DNA of 64,000 nt, taken from positions 589,428,293 to 589,492,292 of the forward strand of contig NC_053390.1 in NCBI RefSeq assembly GCF_905171765.1, written 5' to 3'. Below are positions 33,005 through 45,802 of the stretch, piece by piece (position 1 is the first letter of the stretch; every line of letters begins with the position of its first letter). Made by a program: the position numbers and the translations under genes. The DNA comes from Bufo bufo. Taxonomy: Eukaryota; Chordata; Amphibia; Anura; Bufonidae. Under the pieces are notes generated by a model. It was not told where the DNA came from, made no database searches, and saw only the letters and a program-made list of their open reading frames with translations.

Positions 33005-34260
33005 GAGGGGCCACGACGAGGACCCAAGACTTCAGGCGATGGCCTTTCAGGGTGTTCTAAATGAAATTTTCGAACAAGTCTAGGAGCATGAACCTCCCTG
33101 GCAGGTACCCAAGATCTCTCTTCAGGTCCATACCCCTTCCAGTGAATCAGGTACTGCAAGGAATTACGCACCTTCCTGACATCCACTATTTTAGACACCA
33201 TATACTCGACAGCATCATTAACAAGAACCGGCAGAGGCGAGGTTTTCCATGGTACTACCGGTTCAAAATATTTTTTAAGTAGAGATTTATGGAACACATT
33301 ATGAATGTGGAATGACTCGGGCAGCTCCAACCTAAATGATACTGGGTTAATCACCTCCGTGATCTTATATGGTCCAATAAAACGAGGAGCAAACTTTTTA
33401 GAATCTACCTTAAGAGAGATTCTTGGAGGAAACCATACCTTATCCCCAACCTGAAAATTTACCCCCCTTGAACGTCTCCTATCGGCCTTGATTTTCTGAG
33501 CCTTTTCTAAGTTCGATTGAACCCGGGCCCAAACTGTGCACAGTTCAGAGGTGAGCCTATCCGCCTCAGGGTTAGAGGAGGAGACGGATGACCCAGAATG
33601 AAAACGGGGATGGAAACCATGGTTACAAAAGAAAGGTGAAACCCCAGCAGAAGAATTGACATGGTTATTCAAAGCAAATTCAGCCAATGGAAGAAATTTC
33701 ACCCATAATTGCTGGTCATCAGCAACATACAACCTCAAGAATTGTTCCACAGACTGATTAAGGCGTTCAGTCTGCCCATTACTCTCAGGGTGGTAGGCAG
33801 AGGAAAAAGACAATGAAATTTTACATTTTTGACAGAAGGCCCTCCAGAATTTGGACACAAACTGCACACCCCTGTCAGAAACAATATTTTCCGGGATACC
33901 ATGCAATCGAACAATTTCTTTCACAAAAATAGACGCCAGGGTTTTGGCATTCGGGAGTTTAGACAGGGGAATGAAATGGACCATCTTGCTAAACCTATCG
34001 ACCACTACCCAAACTACAGTCTTACCCTCCGCCGGCGGTAGGTCAGTTATAAAGTCCATCCAGATATGGGACCAGGGTCTACTGGGAATGGGTAGGGGTC
34101 GTAGGTTACCAGCAGGGCGAGTCCTAGGTGTCTTGGACCTGGCACAAACCTCACAGGCTGACACATAGGACTTGACATCCCTAGTTAGAGTGGGCCACCA
34201 ATAAGATCTAGAAACCAGATCATTAGTGCCCTCAACACCGGCGAAACCTAAGAACCGTTG
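33001..34260 (-). pseudogene. Chromovirus integrase with chromodomain
   Basis: The 387-codon frame (33001-34164) has the integrase core triad: Asp in MDFITDLP, Asp in VSDRGVQF and Glu in NGQTER. It ends with a GPY/F region (FIGPYKI) and a chromodomain (YLIHWKGYGPEERSWVPA), which in chromoviruses directs insertion through histone marks. The frame extends upstream to about 34236, where RFLGFAG from the end of RT is joined directly to VEGTNDLVSRSYWWP. RNase H and the zinc-binding HHCC part of integrase are therefore missing. The remaining integrase frame has no stop. Confidence 0.92.
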
Positions 34261-35454
34261 TAAGGCCTTTAAGGATGAAGGTCTTACCCATTCCTTAATT
34301 CCTTAATTGCTAGTTCCTTACCAGGATCCATCTTGAAGGCGTGAGGAGTCAGAACATGCCCTAGAAACAGAATCTCCTGTACACCAAAGACACATTTCTC
34401 TTGCTTAGCGGATAGCTGATTCTCCCTTAACACCTCTAATACTTGTTTTACATGAGACACATGGGATTTGAAGTCAGGAGAGAATATCAAAATGTCGTCA
34501 AGATAGACAATAACAAATTTACCTAAGAACTCCCTAAGAATGTCATTCATGAAGTTTTGGAACACAGCTGGGGCATTGCTGAGTCCAAAAGGCATCACCT
34601 GATATTCAAAGTGTCCTGCCGGAGTATTGAACGCCGTCTTCCATTCGTCTCCCTCCTTGATTCGGATTAGATTGTATGCCCCTTTCAGGTCAATCTTGGA
34701 AAACCAGGTTGCCCCAGAACCTGGTTAAATAAATCCAGAATCAATGGGAGGGAGTATCTATTCTGGACAGTGATTTTATTTAATCTCCGGTAATCGATAC
34801 ATGGCCTAAGACCACCATATTTTTTCTTAACGAAGAAAAACCCCGCCCCCATAGGAGAGACAGAAGGTCTAGTATGCCCTTTACCAAGGCTCTCCTTAAT
34901 ATAATCTTCCATGGCCTTGCGTTCGGCCTTAGAAAGATTATAAATTCGCCCCTTAGGAAACTTGGCCCCCTCTACTAGCTCTATAGTACAATCATAAGGT
35001 CTATGGGGGGGTAGAACCTCCGGGGTTGGTGATTAGAATACATCAGAATATTCCCTAACAACAGTGGGTAAAGTATCAGACTTTACTGAGACCCCAGCCT
35101 GTACCACGGACAAGCACGAGTCACACTTAGGCCCCCATCTCACCAACTTCCCCTTGGACCAATCTATAGTGGGGTTATGTAGTCGGAGCCAAGGCAACCC
35201 TAGTACCACCTCAGCCGGTAGGTTCTCCAGGACTAAAAGGGAAAATCTCTCTGAGTGGCACACACCCACGGTTAGAGAAATCTCTGAGGTACATGAGCTC
35301 ACCGTACCACCAATAAGAGGAGTAGCATCAATAGCCATGACATGGATAGGAGTTGGTAAAGCAAACATTGGAATACCCAATCTTACAGCGTACTCAGAGT
35401 CAATAAAGCTGGCCGCTGAGCCAGAATCAATAAAGGCCTTACCCGGCCATTTAT
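34261..35454 (-). pseudogene. Chromovirus protease and reverse transcriptase
   Basis: The aspartic protease motif FIDSGSAASFID lies near 35400-35435 in frame with the 35033-35380 segment. RT follows: [17 protein letters not shown] (34685-34912), then after a frameshift near 34690 [19 protein letters not shown] and the catalytic YLDD (about 34494-34505). Further frameshifts separate protease from RT and from gag. The thumb ends with RFLGFA at the deletion junction. Confidence 0.9.
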
Positions 35455-36363
35455 CTAACCCCAGAGAAATCGTAAAAGCTTACATTTAGAAAAATCAGGG
35501 TGTACCTGGTCTTTAGGTTGCCTTGCCTTAGGAAACTTGACAGAGAGGACCTTCTTAGGACACTGGTTGATCCAATGGTCAGGATCTCCAGAGTAAAAGC
35601 ATTCTCCACGTCTGCGGCGAAGATTCCCTCGGGTCATGCCAACCTGCATGGGTTCCTCGGTGGAGACCTCAGCATTGTCTCTGGGATAGGCCTCGAGCTG
35701 GACCACCATCTGAGAAGAGAACTGTTGTTCCTGTCGTCTCTCTCTAACCCGTCGGTCAAGTCGGACAACAAGGGTCATCATCTCCTCTAAGGTCTCTGGA
35801 AGTTGATAACTGACCAGAAGATCCTTTAAATTATCAGACAGACCTGACCTGACTCTTCAGGGCTGGTTCGTTCCATCCTGAGGGGACACACCACCTTCTG
35901 AATTGGGTGCAATAATCCTCCGCAGGTAGATTGCCCTGAACCAGTGCCTTTAGAGCTGTTTCGGCTACTAGAGCCCTGTCTGGTTCATCATAGAGGGTAC
36001 CCAGGGCCTGAAAGAACCCCTCCACAGAAGTTAAACAACTGGTGCCAGCAGGTAAAGAGAACTCCCAGTCCTGGGGATCACCCTGTAGTCGGGAAATGAT
36101 AATGCCCACGCGTTGACTCTCGGGGCCAGAGGACACGGGGCGCAAACGGAAGTAAAGTCAGCAACTCTCTTAAAAGAGAGAAACTTCTTCCGGTCTCCAG
36201 AAAAGGGTTCTGGGAGCTTAATCTGGGGCTCAAAATGCGGACTGGAGGCCTCAGGAGTGGAAGAACCTTGCCCTAACTCAAAGGAACTGAGTTTTTTCCC
36301 TAGCTCCTTCACCATCTGCGTCAGATTAGAGACATGGTCAGTCAGGGTCACCAGAGGATTCAT
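35455..36363 (-). pseudogene. Chromovirus gag, frameshifted, damaged zinc knuckle
   Basis: It begins MNPLVTLTDHVSNL shortly after the 5' LTR. The LPEPFSGDRKKF segment and the capsid-like region (36145-35834) are in different frames. The nucleocapsid knuckle reads CFYSGDPDHWINQC where CxxCxxxxHxxxxC is expected, so the second Cys is Ser. A stop at about 35455 separates it from protease. Non-functional. Confidence 0.87.
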
Positions 36364-36391
36364 TATACAGTGGTTATTGGGCCTGTTAAGC

Positions 36392-37082
36392 TGTAACAGT
36401 CACGTACACACACACACAGGGGGGAGGATAGTGACCACTGCGCTCCACCCTCACCCCTGGCCCTGCCTACTTGCCTCACGAGTCCTGATGACAGGGGACA
36501 ACTGGACGGCAGTACCTAACTTAGGATATGTGCAGGAAGGACAGACAAGACAAATAACGGATAGTGAACGGACCGGGTAAAAACCCAGAGGACAACGCAG
36601 TACAGAGGGATAAGCAAAGAAAGGTCAGGAGAAGCCGGGGTCATAAATACCAGGAGAGTCAAGAAGTACCAAAGGAGTCCGCAAAGAATAGTCAGGTGGA
36701 AGCCGAGGTCAATATATCAGGAAAGATGCGCAGTACAGGAGGAGCAGGCAAAGGATCGTCAGGGAACAGGATCAGGTAAGTACACAGGTATCCAACAACT
36801 GCCAGGAACCTAAATTAATAGGCAACCTGTGGCCAGCAGGCTGCCTGTATTTATAGTGGGGAGTGAGGGTCATGTGACGTGGCCAGCGTCACATGACCGA
36901 CAGACCAACCAGTCGAGCACCGAGTGATCAGCTCGGCGCTCAAGGCAGACCTAGGAGCAGGGAGCCTCCCAGCTAGCAAAGCCGCCCTGGGAACGAGGTC
37001 AAACACAGATCCTCGCTCCCGAAGCTAAGCAGCAGGTCTGCGGCTGATGGGAGACCGAGTGCGCCTTCGGCACCCCATTACA
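36392..37082 (-). repeat. Chromovirus 5' LTR
   Basis: 691 bases, bounded by TGTAACAGTCACG and CCCCATTACA. A TATTTATAG box-like word occurs on the + strand at 36847. Confidence 0.93.
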
Positions 37083-37087
37083 CCTTG

Positions 37088-37230
37088 TACATTAACTGCC
37101 CAGTCATAGCTATCATCCAGCCATGTTTCCGTTATTCCCACTATGTCATAGTCCTCCTCTCACATCACTAATTCCAGTTCCCCAGTTTTACTTGTCAGAC
37201 TTCTGGCATTAGTATACATACATTTGAGAG
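37088..37230 (-). pseudogene. CR1 endonuclease N-terminal part
   Basis: Minus-strand translation gives YTNARSLTSKTGELELVM, a stop, then EEDYDIVGITETWLDD, with the catalytic Glu in ITETW. This completes the endonuclease interrupted by the chromovirus. Confidence 0.88.
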
Positions 37231-38248
37231 GTATCTTTATTTTTCAGATCTGTGGTTTGCAGACAGAAAACAGATAAAATCATGGGCATCTGGTTTTAGC
37301 CACAGAAAATAAAGTGAACTTATTTTTTACCACATCATGAGCAGTGTAAAAGCTAAATACAAAAAACGAAGGATGATTTGTGTTTTTTCTATTCCTCCCC
37401 ACAATACATTTTTTACAGTTTCACAATAGATTATATGACAAGCCTTCATACAGCTTTGTCAACAGAAAAATAAAGACATTTTGGCTCTTTGAATGCAGGG
37501 AGGGCGTGTGGTCCTTAAAGCGTACCTGTGTTTTCAAAAAAGTTTGCATAATGGCTGTGCTTCTTCGTACAATCATAACTGTAAAGAAACAGTTAGGTTT
37601 GGGCTTCCCTAATGTTTTTTTTCAGCCATATTACTCCCTGTTTCAGCTGCACAGCTAGATACATTTCACTCAGAAACAGGGAGCATATCCCTTCTATGGA
37701 AGTCAGCAAGCATTGTACTGCTGTGGCATCTTTTCTCTTACTTCCCACTATGTTTGTTTTCAGCTCTGGAGCTCACAGAACAGATAAGGAGGGAGCGATC
37801 AAAATTACAGAAAGGCAGGAGGCAGGTTCAGGATTTAAGCCAGCTATGACACGCCTTCACTTCCTCTTAGTCTCTGTTACCCGGGACTGTTTTTGCTGAC
37901 TGTAAATTAGATAGGAGTGAGATGCCTAGTGGCCATGACTTTACAGGTTTTTTTTTAGGTGGAGTGCAGTTTGCTAGTTATACCACTCTCTATTAAATAA
38001 AATGAAATTGTGTGAAAGTATAGTGAATCTTTAAGGGGTTAAGTGAAGAATTACTGGATCTCTTTATTTATTTGCTTTTTTAAAAAATGTAAGTTTTTTT
38101 TCAGTGTTTTCTCATACGGTATGTATCTCATAAGGAAAAAATCCTGGAAAAATGTGTGAACAAAAAAACTAAAACAAAGCTTGTTTTTTTTACAGGCCTA
38201 TGTTTGTGTCAAAATAACACCAAACCAAAACTGTATGTGAAGGAAGCC
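37231..38248. other. No gene; possible old T2-type repeat
   Basis: A TTAAAGCGTACCTGTG end at 37515 and a GAATCTTTAA end near 38033 might delimit an eroded T2-like element, and ACTCCCTGTTTCAGC with its complement forms a hairpin at 37630-37690. Evidence is weak. Confidence 0.3.
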
Positions 38249-38252
38249 TTAA

Positions 38253-38594
38253 AGGGAACCTGTCATCAGGATTTTGTGTATAGAGCTGAGGACAAGGGTT
38301 GCTAGATGGCCGCTAGCACATCCGCAATACCCAGTCCCCATAGCTCTGTGTGCTTTTATTGTGTAAAAAAAACTATTTGATACATATGCAAATTAACCTG
38401 AGATGAGTCCTGTCCCTGACTCATCTCAGGGACAGGACACATCTCTTGTTAATTTGCATATGTGTCAAATTGTTTTTTTTTACACAATAAAAGCACACAG
38501 AGCTATGGGGACTGGGTATTGCGGATGTGCTACCGGCCATCTAGCAACCTATGTCCTCAGCTCTATACACAAAAATCACGGTGACAGGTTCCCT
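38253..38594. mobile_element. T2/Kolobok-type foldback MITE near the exon
   Basis: TTAA (38249-38252, 38595-38598) flanks AGGGAACCTGTCATCAGG and its near-complement. Arms of about 165 bases meet at CCTGTCCCTGACTCATC. It ends 258 bases upstream of the PDE5A exon. Confidence 0.9.
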
Positions 38595-38598
38595 TTAA

Positions 38599-39730
<1,132 letters not shown>

Positions 39731-39733
39731 ATA

Positions 39734-41183
39734 CAGTCCTGATCAAAAGTTTAAGACCCCTTGAAAAATGGCAAAAAATCATATTTAGCATGGCTGGTTC
39801 TTAACATGGTTCCAAATAGAGCTTCAAAATGCAACAAGAAGAAATGGCAGTGAGACAAAACATTTTTTGAGCATTCAATTTAATGAAAACAACGAATAAA
39901 CTGAAACAGGCTGTTTTTCAGCTGATCAAAAGTTTAGAACCACACCTCCAAGAAAAAATAAACCCCCCCAAAACAGAAATCCAACTTCCAAACATAGTAG
40001 CTCCGCCGTTATTGTTTATCACTTCCAAAATTCGTTTCGGCATGCTTGATGCAAGCGTTTCCATGAGGTGAGTGGGAACATTTCTCCAAGTGGTAAAGAC
40101 GGCCGCACAAAGGCCATCTACTGTCTGGAACTGTTGTCCATTTTTGTAAACTTCCCTTGCCATCCATCCCCAAAGGTTCTCAATTGGATTTAGATCAGGG
40201 GAACACACAGGATGGGCCAAAAGAGTGATGTTATTCTCCTGGAAGAAGTCCCTTGTCCTGTGGGCATTGTGTACTACATCTGGACATAGCCAGCGGCCGT
40301 TTGACGTCCCTGCACTTCCTGAAGCTCCAGGAAAAAGCACCCCAGACCATTATGGCGCCCCCTCCACTGTGGCGCGTAGAAAACATCTCAGGTGGGATCT
40401 GCTTGTCATGCCAGTAACGTTGGAAATCATCAAGACCATCAAGGTAAAAAAATATTTCATCAGAGAATAAAACTTTCTTCCACCTTTGAATGCCCCATGT
40501 TTGGTGCTCTCTTGCAAAGTCCAAACGAGCAGTTCTGTGGCTTTGAAGGAGGCGAGGTCTTTGAAGACGTTTTTTTGTTTTTGAAGCCCTTCAGTCTCAG
40601 ATGCCGTCTGATGGTTATGGGGCTGCAGTCAGCACCAGTAAGGGCCTTAATTTGGGTCGAGGATCGTCCAGTGTCTTCACGGACAGCCAATTGGATCCTC
40701 CGGCTCAGTGCTGATGACATTTTTTGGGGTCTTCCACTTGACTTTTTTGTTCCATAACCCTCAGGATCATTTAAGAAATTCCAAATGACTGTCTTACTGC
40801 GTCCCACCTCAGCAGCGATGGCGTGCTGTGAGAGACCCTGCTTATGCAGTTCAACAACCCGACCACGTTCAAAAAGGGAGTTTTTTTGCCTTTGCCATCA
40901 TAACGTGTGACTACCTGACAGAAAATGACAATGAATCCACATCTTTGCACAGATTTGGCCTTTTAAAGGCATGTGGTCCTAAAATTTGGATCAGCTGAAA
41001 AAAAGCCTGTTTCAGTTTAATCGTTATTTTCAATTAATTAAATGCTCAAAAAATGTTTTGTCTCACTCTCATTTCTTCTTGTTGCATGTTGAAGCTCTAC
41101 TTGGAACCTTGTTAAGATCCAACAATGTAAAATATGATTTTTTTGCCATTTTTCAAGTGGTCTTAAACTTTTGATCAGGATTG
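39734..41183 (-). mobile_element. Decayed Tc1 element
   Basis: TA duplications (39732-39733, 41184-41185) flank CAGTCCTGATCAAAAGTTTA and TTTTGATCAGGATTG. Long arms include CTTGTTGCATxxTGAAGCTC-like sequence on both sides. Confidence 0.92.
39918..40901 (-). pseudogene. Tc1 transposase, several frameshifts
   Basis: It starts near 40901 (MMAKAKKL), breaks at once, and continues as helix-turn-helix (LSQHAIAAEVGRSKTVIWNF). [12 protein letters not shown] carries the first Asp; [13 protein letters not shown] and [14 protein letters not shown] carry later family motifs. The second Asp block is scrambled. At least three frame changes. Confidence 0.88.
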
Positions 41184-41185
41184 TA

Positions 41186-41499
41186 TCATAGTGATTTATG
41201 ATACAGTCAGTTCTTATCTGATAGCTGGTCTCTTGTGCTGTGCTCATATCGTCATTTGAGTACAGTACAATAGACCTGCAATTAGATAGGAACTGACTGT
41301 ATCATAAAATACTATGATGCAGTCACTTCGGGTCAAGGGAGCAGCGGTCAGTCTGGTAATTGTTCTAGTAAATCTTTCTGGTAATTGTTGATTAGTCCTG
41401 CACATTGGCTTCTAACCTATTCCTCCATACAAAACAGCTTCAACTCTCTTCTTCCCATGAACTGCTCACTTCATGTCCTCCCACAACATTTCCTTTGGC
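41186..41499. other. No gene recognised
   Basis: GATACAGTCAGTTCTTATCT at 41203 recurs inverted about 41285, a small hairpin of unknown origin. Confidence 0.4.
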
Positions 41500-41503
41500 T
41501 TAA

Positions 41504-41893
41504 AGAGGACCTTTCACCTGGATATCCTTAATCTAACTATTATCCTACCTTATAGTGCGGCACCCACTGATGTCTTGACACTTTTTTTTTCTGACTAACC
41601 CCCCCCCACAAACACACACACATTCGTCCGCTGTGGTCCCTGTATCTTTTGGCGCCTCATATGCTAATGCACTTGCAGCCAGGGAGAAGATAGCCGCGCC
41701 CAGGAGAAATACAAGTCCACGCCTAGTATAACCGAGTCACCTCATTAGCATATGAGGCTCCAAAAGATACGGGGACCACAGCGGACGAACAGGGGGTTCT
41801 TTAGAAAAATGAAAAGTGCCAAGACATCAGTCGGGGCCGCACTATAAGGTAGGATAATAATTAGATTAAGAATATCCAGGTGAAAGGTCCTCT
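41504..41893. mobile_element. T2/Kolobok-type foldback MITE
   Basis: TTAA (41500-41503, 41894-41897) flanks AGAGGACCTTTCACCTGG and CCAGGTGAAAGGTCCTCT, perfect inverted ends. Confidence 0.9.
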
Positions 41894-42010
41894 TTAAGGT
41901 CGGAACTTTGGCTTGGCCATTTCAAAACTTTATTCTTCTTTAACCATTCTTTTGTAGAACTTTTTTGTGCTTAGGGTTGATGTCCTGCTGTGTGATGCAC
42001 ATTCTCTTAA

Positions 42011-43319
42011 AGTGTAACTGCCGTTCTATTTTTATTTTTGTAATGTATAGGGGCAGTGATGCTGACCATTTTTGTAATATACTTTAATTACTGAAATGAT
42101 ACAAAAAAATAGCCTTAGCAACTCTTCTCTGTCTTCTGTTTACATAACTATCAGTGTTAGCAAGTCTCCACTGTTATGTAAACAGAAGATAGAGGAGCGT
42201 TGCTAAGGCTCAAAAATGGGCCACTTTAGAGCTATTTTTCGAATAGAAATGTATGATTTCAGTAATTAAAGTATATTACAAAAATGGTCATTATCACTGC
42301 CCCTATACATTAGGCCTCTTTCACTCGGGCGTCGTGTTTTTGGCTCGGATAAGATGCGGGTGCGCTGTGGGAAAATGTGCGATTTTTCGGCGCGAGTGCA
42401 AAACATTGTAATGCGCTTTGAACGTGCATGAGAAAAATCGCCATGTTTGGTACCCAAACCCGAACTTCTTCACAGAAGTTCGGGTTTGGGATCGTGGTTG
42501 TGTAGATTGTATTATTTTTCCTTATAACATGGTTATAAGGGAAAATAATAGCATTCTTAATACAGAATGCATAGTACAATAGGGCTGGAGGGGTTAAAAA
42601 AAATTAAAAATAATTTAACTCACCTAATCCACTTGTTCGCGCAGCCCCGCTTCTCTTCTGTCTTCATCTTTGCTGTGCACAGGAAAAGGACCTTTGATGA
42701 CGTCACTGCGCTCATCACATGGTCCATCACATGATCTTTTACCATGGTGATGGATCATGTGATGGACCATGTGATGAGCGCAGTGACGTCATCAAAGGTC
42801 CTTTTCCTGTGCACAGCAAAGATGAAGACAGAAGAGAAGCCGGGCTGTGCGAACAAGTGGATTAAGGTAAGTTAATTTATTTATAATTTTTTTTAACCCC
42901 TCCAGCCCTATTGTACTATGCATTCTGTATTAAGAATGCTATTATTTTCCCTAATAACCATGTTATAAGGGAAAATAATAATGATCGGGTCCCCATCCCG
43001 ATCGTCTCCTAGCAACCGTGCGTGAAAATCGCACAGCATCCGCACTTGCTTGCGGATGCTTGCGATTTTCACGCAGCCCCATTCACTTCTATGGGGACTG
43101 CGTTGTGTGAAAAACGCACAAAATAGAGCATGTTGCGATTTTCACGCAACGCACAAGTGATGCGTGAAAATCGCTGCTCATGTGCACAGCCCCATAGAAA
43201 TGAATGGGTCCGGATTCAGTGCGGGTGCAATGCGTTCACCTCACGCATTGCACCCGCGCGGAAATCTCGCCCGTGTGAAAGGGGCCTTACACAAATAAAA
43301 ATAGAATGGCAGTTACACT
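42011..43319. mobile_element. T2-type MITE carrying a Harbinger-like insertion
   Basis: TTAA (42007-42010, 43320-43323) flanks AGTGTAACTGCCGTTCTATT and AATAGAATGGCAGTTACACT. Most of its right arm was displaced by the insertion at 42313-43286. The left part folds on itself around 42150. Confidence 0.85.
42313..43286. mobile_element. Harbinger-like element with palindromic module P2
   Basis: TTA duplications (42310-42312, 43287-43289) flank GGCCTCTTTCACTCGGGC and GCCCGTGTGAAAGGGGCC. Its centre (about 42590-42910) is a 150-bp-arm palindrome homologous to 7040-7290, with two TGACGTCA sites (42698-42705, 42784-42791). Non-coding. Confidence 0.88.
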
Positions 43320-43323
43320 TTAA

Positions 43324-44430
43324 GAGTCAGCTATTTGCTGGTATAATTCAGAATTTATTGTTCCACCAATGGTGGCGAGCTGTGCTAGCCCAAAAAAAAC
43401 ATTGTTCAGATAGCTTTTGGCTTGTCCAGGTATTCTTTAGCAAACTACAGATAGGCAGCAATTTTCATTTTAGAGAGCAACAGATTTCTCCTTGCAATTC
43501 TCCTTACAACACCATTGTTGTTCTGTGCTCCTGATGGTGGACTTATGAGCATTAACATTAGCTAATGTGAGAAAGGCCTTCAGTTGCATAGAGGTTACCT
43601 TTGGTTAGTCATAGTAAGCTCTGACTGTCCCTACACATTAAAAAGAAATTACAATTATACTTTAATGGCTCATTCAGACAACCGTATATTTGTGTCCACA
43701 TCTATTCCACAATTTTGCAAAATGGATGCGGACTCATTCACTTCAACCGCAGGATTGCATAGAATGGCTTGGTACTGGCCTTAATGAATGTTTTTGTCAA
43801 TTGCCTATGGGTTAAAAGTACTTTTTTTTTAAGAATGAAGTAAAAAGTATCATTACATTCAGCTGAGCTAGCCCTACAAGCAATTGGATCAGACTTACTA
43901 TTGACTATAAAAATTTCGTGTGATTTGTGCCAAAAAACTGGCGTTCATCATTTGCACCACATTTATCAACTTTTTACACTCTTTGCAGTTCAAAAATATT
44001 CAGCTTCACAGGCAGGTAAAATGTAATTAAAAGTATCCTTATTGATATAGCCAAAAAGGGGTGTGGGCCTGTGGGAAAGGGCTTATTGAGAAAGGCGGTG
44101 GCTTAAAACAACCTCCTTATATGTGGTGGAAACCTATGCTAGACAGTGTAAAGATGCACCAATTGTTGTGCAATGCTAAGATATTGATGACCTATCCTCA
44201 GGATAGCTTCAAAAGCTCAATGAGATCATCAAATCCATCAATGATTGCTTTATTTATTCACTCCAACATGTACAATAAGTCTGTGACGTTTCAGCTTCAT
44301 ACTGTATTGTCATTCAGCCAGGGAGACAGACGCAGTCTCGCTAAAAGCATGTCACCACGCAAAGACGTGTCTCTCATTCTCCCAGGGGGTGTCTGGCCCT
44401 CCGTCAGGACATCCCTCACCCCCGCTGGCC
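43324..44430. other. No gene; one MITE fragment
   Basis: GGCTCATTCAGACAACCGTAT at 43666 resembles the left end of the element at 53277. Otherwise unassigned. Confidence 0.4.
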
Positions 44431-44439
44431 TCTAGGGGC

Positions 44440-45180
44440 GTGGTGTCGTTTCCGGAGGGCGGAGCTAGTAAAGGTGTGCGCTTTACGCGCTCGTCACTCT
44501 GTGGGATCCATTCCGGATCTTGGTGCTGCCGAGAGACGGGACGCCGCCATTCCCAGTGCTGATACTGGTCAGGGATCCCGGGACCCGGAACCCCTAGCGT
44601 CAGCTGTTGCCAGGGATCTTCTGTTGTCATGTCTCTTGACTTAGACATGTGGTGGGAGGTTCCTTCTTCTGCGCACATTCAGCCCTCACCTGTGCTTCCC
44701 TGGGCTGAGGGTGGGGACTGGGTGTGACCTCAGCAGTGTCAGGTGATCTGTGGAGGGATATTTAAACCTGGTCTTTTCCCCCACTCACTGCTGATTATTC
44801 AGTTGCTTCCCTAGCTCTGGATCTTAAGCTATCTGGTGAGTGGTTTCTCTGGTTATTTACCCTGGCTTTGGTTTTGTTTGTCTTCTGGTTCTTATGCCCC
44901 GACTTACGTTTACTTCTCGTGTTTCCCTATTCACCAGTGCATGTTGTCATGGTATTTACTTAGGGGCTTTTTGTCCAACTGCGTCCGGTTTGCCCAGCCA
45001 CTAGCCACCCTGCTATTTGACACCTGGGAAGGGCTCTGCCAAAGTCCCCCTTCCTGCTGGAGGCGGGTAAAGAGTACCCCGGCCTTTAAGGCTGTTCAGA
45101 GTGTGACGGCTTGCGCAAAGTGTGTCTGGTACGCCGTGTTTGCTGGACGTCAGTTTGGCTTTATCATTTCATTAGCATTA
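44440..45180. other. Possible LTR-derived sequence
   Basis: GC-richer than its surroundings, with GGATATTTAAACCTGG (about 44756) and CTGGTGAGTGG downstream, as in some frog LTR promoters. No paired copy or duplication was found, so this is tentative. Confidence 0.25.
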
Positions 45181-45250
45181 CACATATTAGCCTTTTTCAA
45201 TCATAACAATGACGTAAACAACTCTCGCATATACATCGATACTATGTACT

Positions 45251-45802
45251 TGTCACAGTAGTTAAGATAAGGAAAGGAAACAGAACACGGCAAAGCAAAC
45301 AAAACAACTGACTAGGCCCCAAATGCTAGGGAACAAAGGGGTCACCTAGCAATCTCTAAAACACTTTCCCTAAGCTGCTATGCCCATGTGCATATCTCGA
45401 TGGTAGATATGCACATGCCCACGTACCTAAGACTAAAACACACTGAACCAAACTCTCAGCTGTAGGGAAGAGGGAAAGAGACACCCAGCTCCTTCCAAAA
45501 CTGAAGGAGCTAGCGTCTCCCTAGAGACCTAGTCAAAACAGGAAAAAGGGAAAAGGACTTATCTAGAGATGTGTTGGAGAAGACGATCCACCAAACTTCC
45601 AGAGCTCACACAGGGCAGAACTATAAACCGCAGAGGCTATAGAGAGAGGGAGGAATACATAGCCTCACCAATTACCTAAAGAACAACACCTGGGAGGAGG
45701 TGGGATTCAGCTCAAACCCACAACAAAACAAACTGTCAGATCGGGTCACGTGCAGCAATTCTGACAGATATCCTCATAACACCCACAGGGCAGAGCGTGA
45801 CA
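45251..45802 (-). repeat. Second chromovirus 3' LTR
   Basis: 552 bases, followed on the inner side by GTACCCCCCCTCCC, the complement of a polypurine tract. Confidence 0.92.

Larger units (their letters stand above)
32294..37082 (-). mobile_element. Ty3/gypsy chromovirus inside the CR1 LINE
   Basis: A 4,789-bp element flanked by CCTTG (32289-32293, 37083-37087), a 5-bp duplication. It starts TGTAAC and ends TTACA. The coding strand is minus: 5' LTR 36392-37082, gag, protease, RT, integrase with chromodomain, then polypurine tract and 3' LTR 32294-32988. Several frameshifts and a deletion of RNase H make it non-autonomous. I found no canonical TGG-type primer site just inside the 5' LTR. Confidence 0.95.
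29450..37230 (-). mobile_element. CR1 LINE split by a chromovirus
   Basis: The LINE reads on the minus strand. Its 3' tail (ACATAG/TACTATGT octamers) is at 29450-29475, then the RT (29654-31216), linker and endonuclease (31360-32293). The first part of the endonuclease lies beyond the chromovirus at 37088-37230. Translation across the two pieces reads AVNVQ then GYSLFRK without a gap, once one CCTTG copy is removed. ORF1 and the 5' UTR are absent, so the copy is 5'-truncated at the endonuclease start. Confidence 0.92.

Noticed and set aside
43130..43534. 134-codon open frame
   Set aside because: It spans the right end of a Harbinger-like MITE and T2 arm with no motif.
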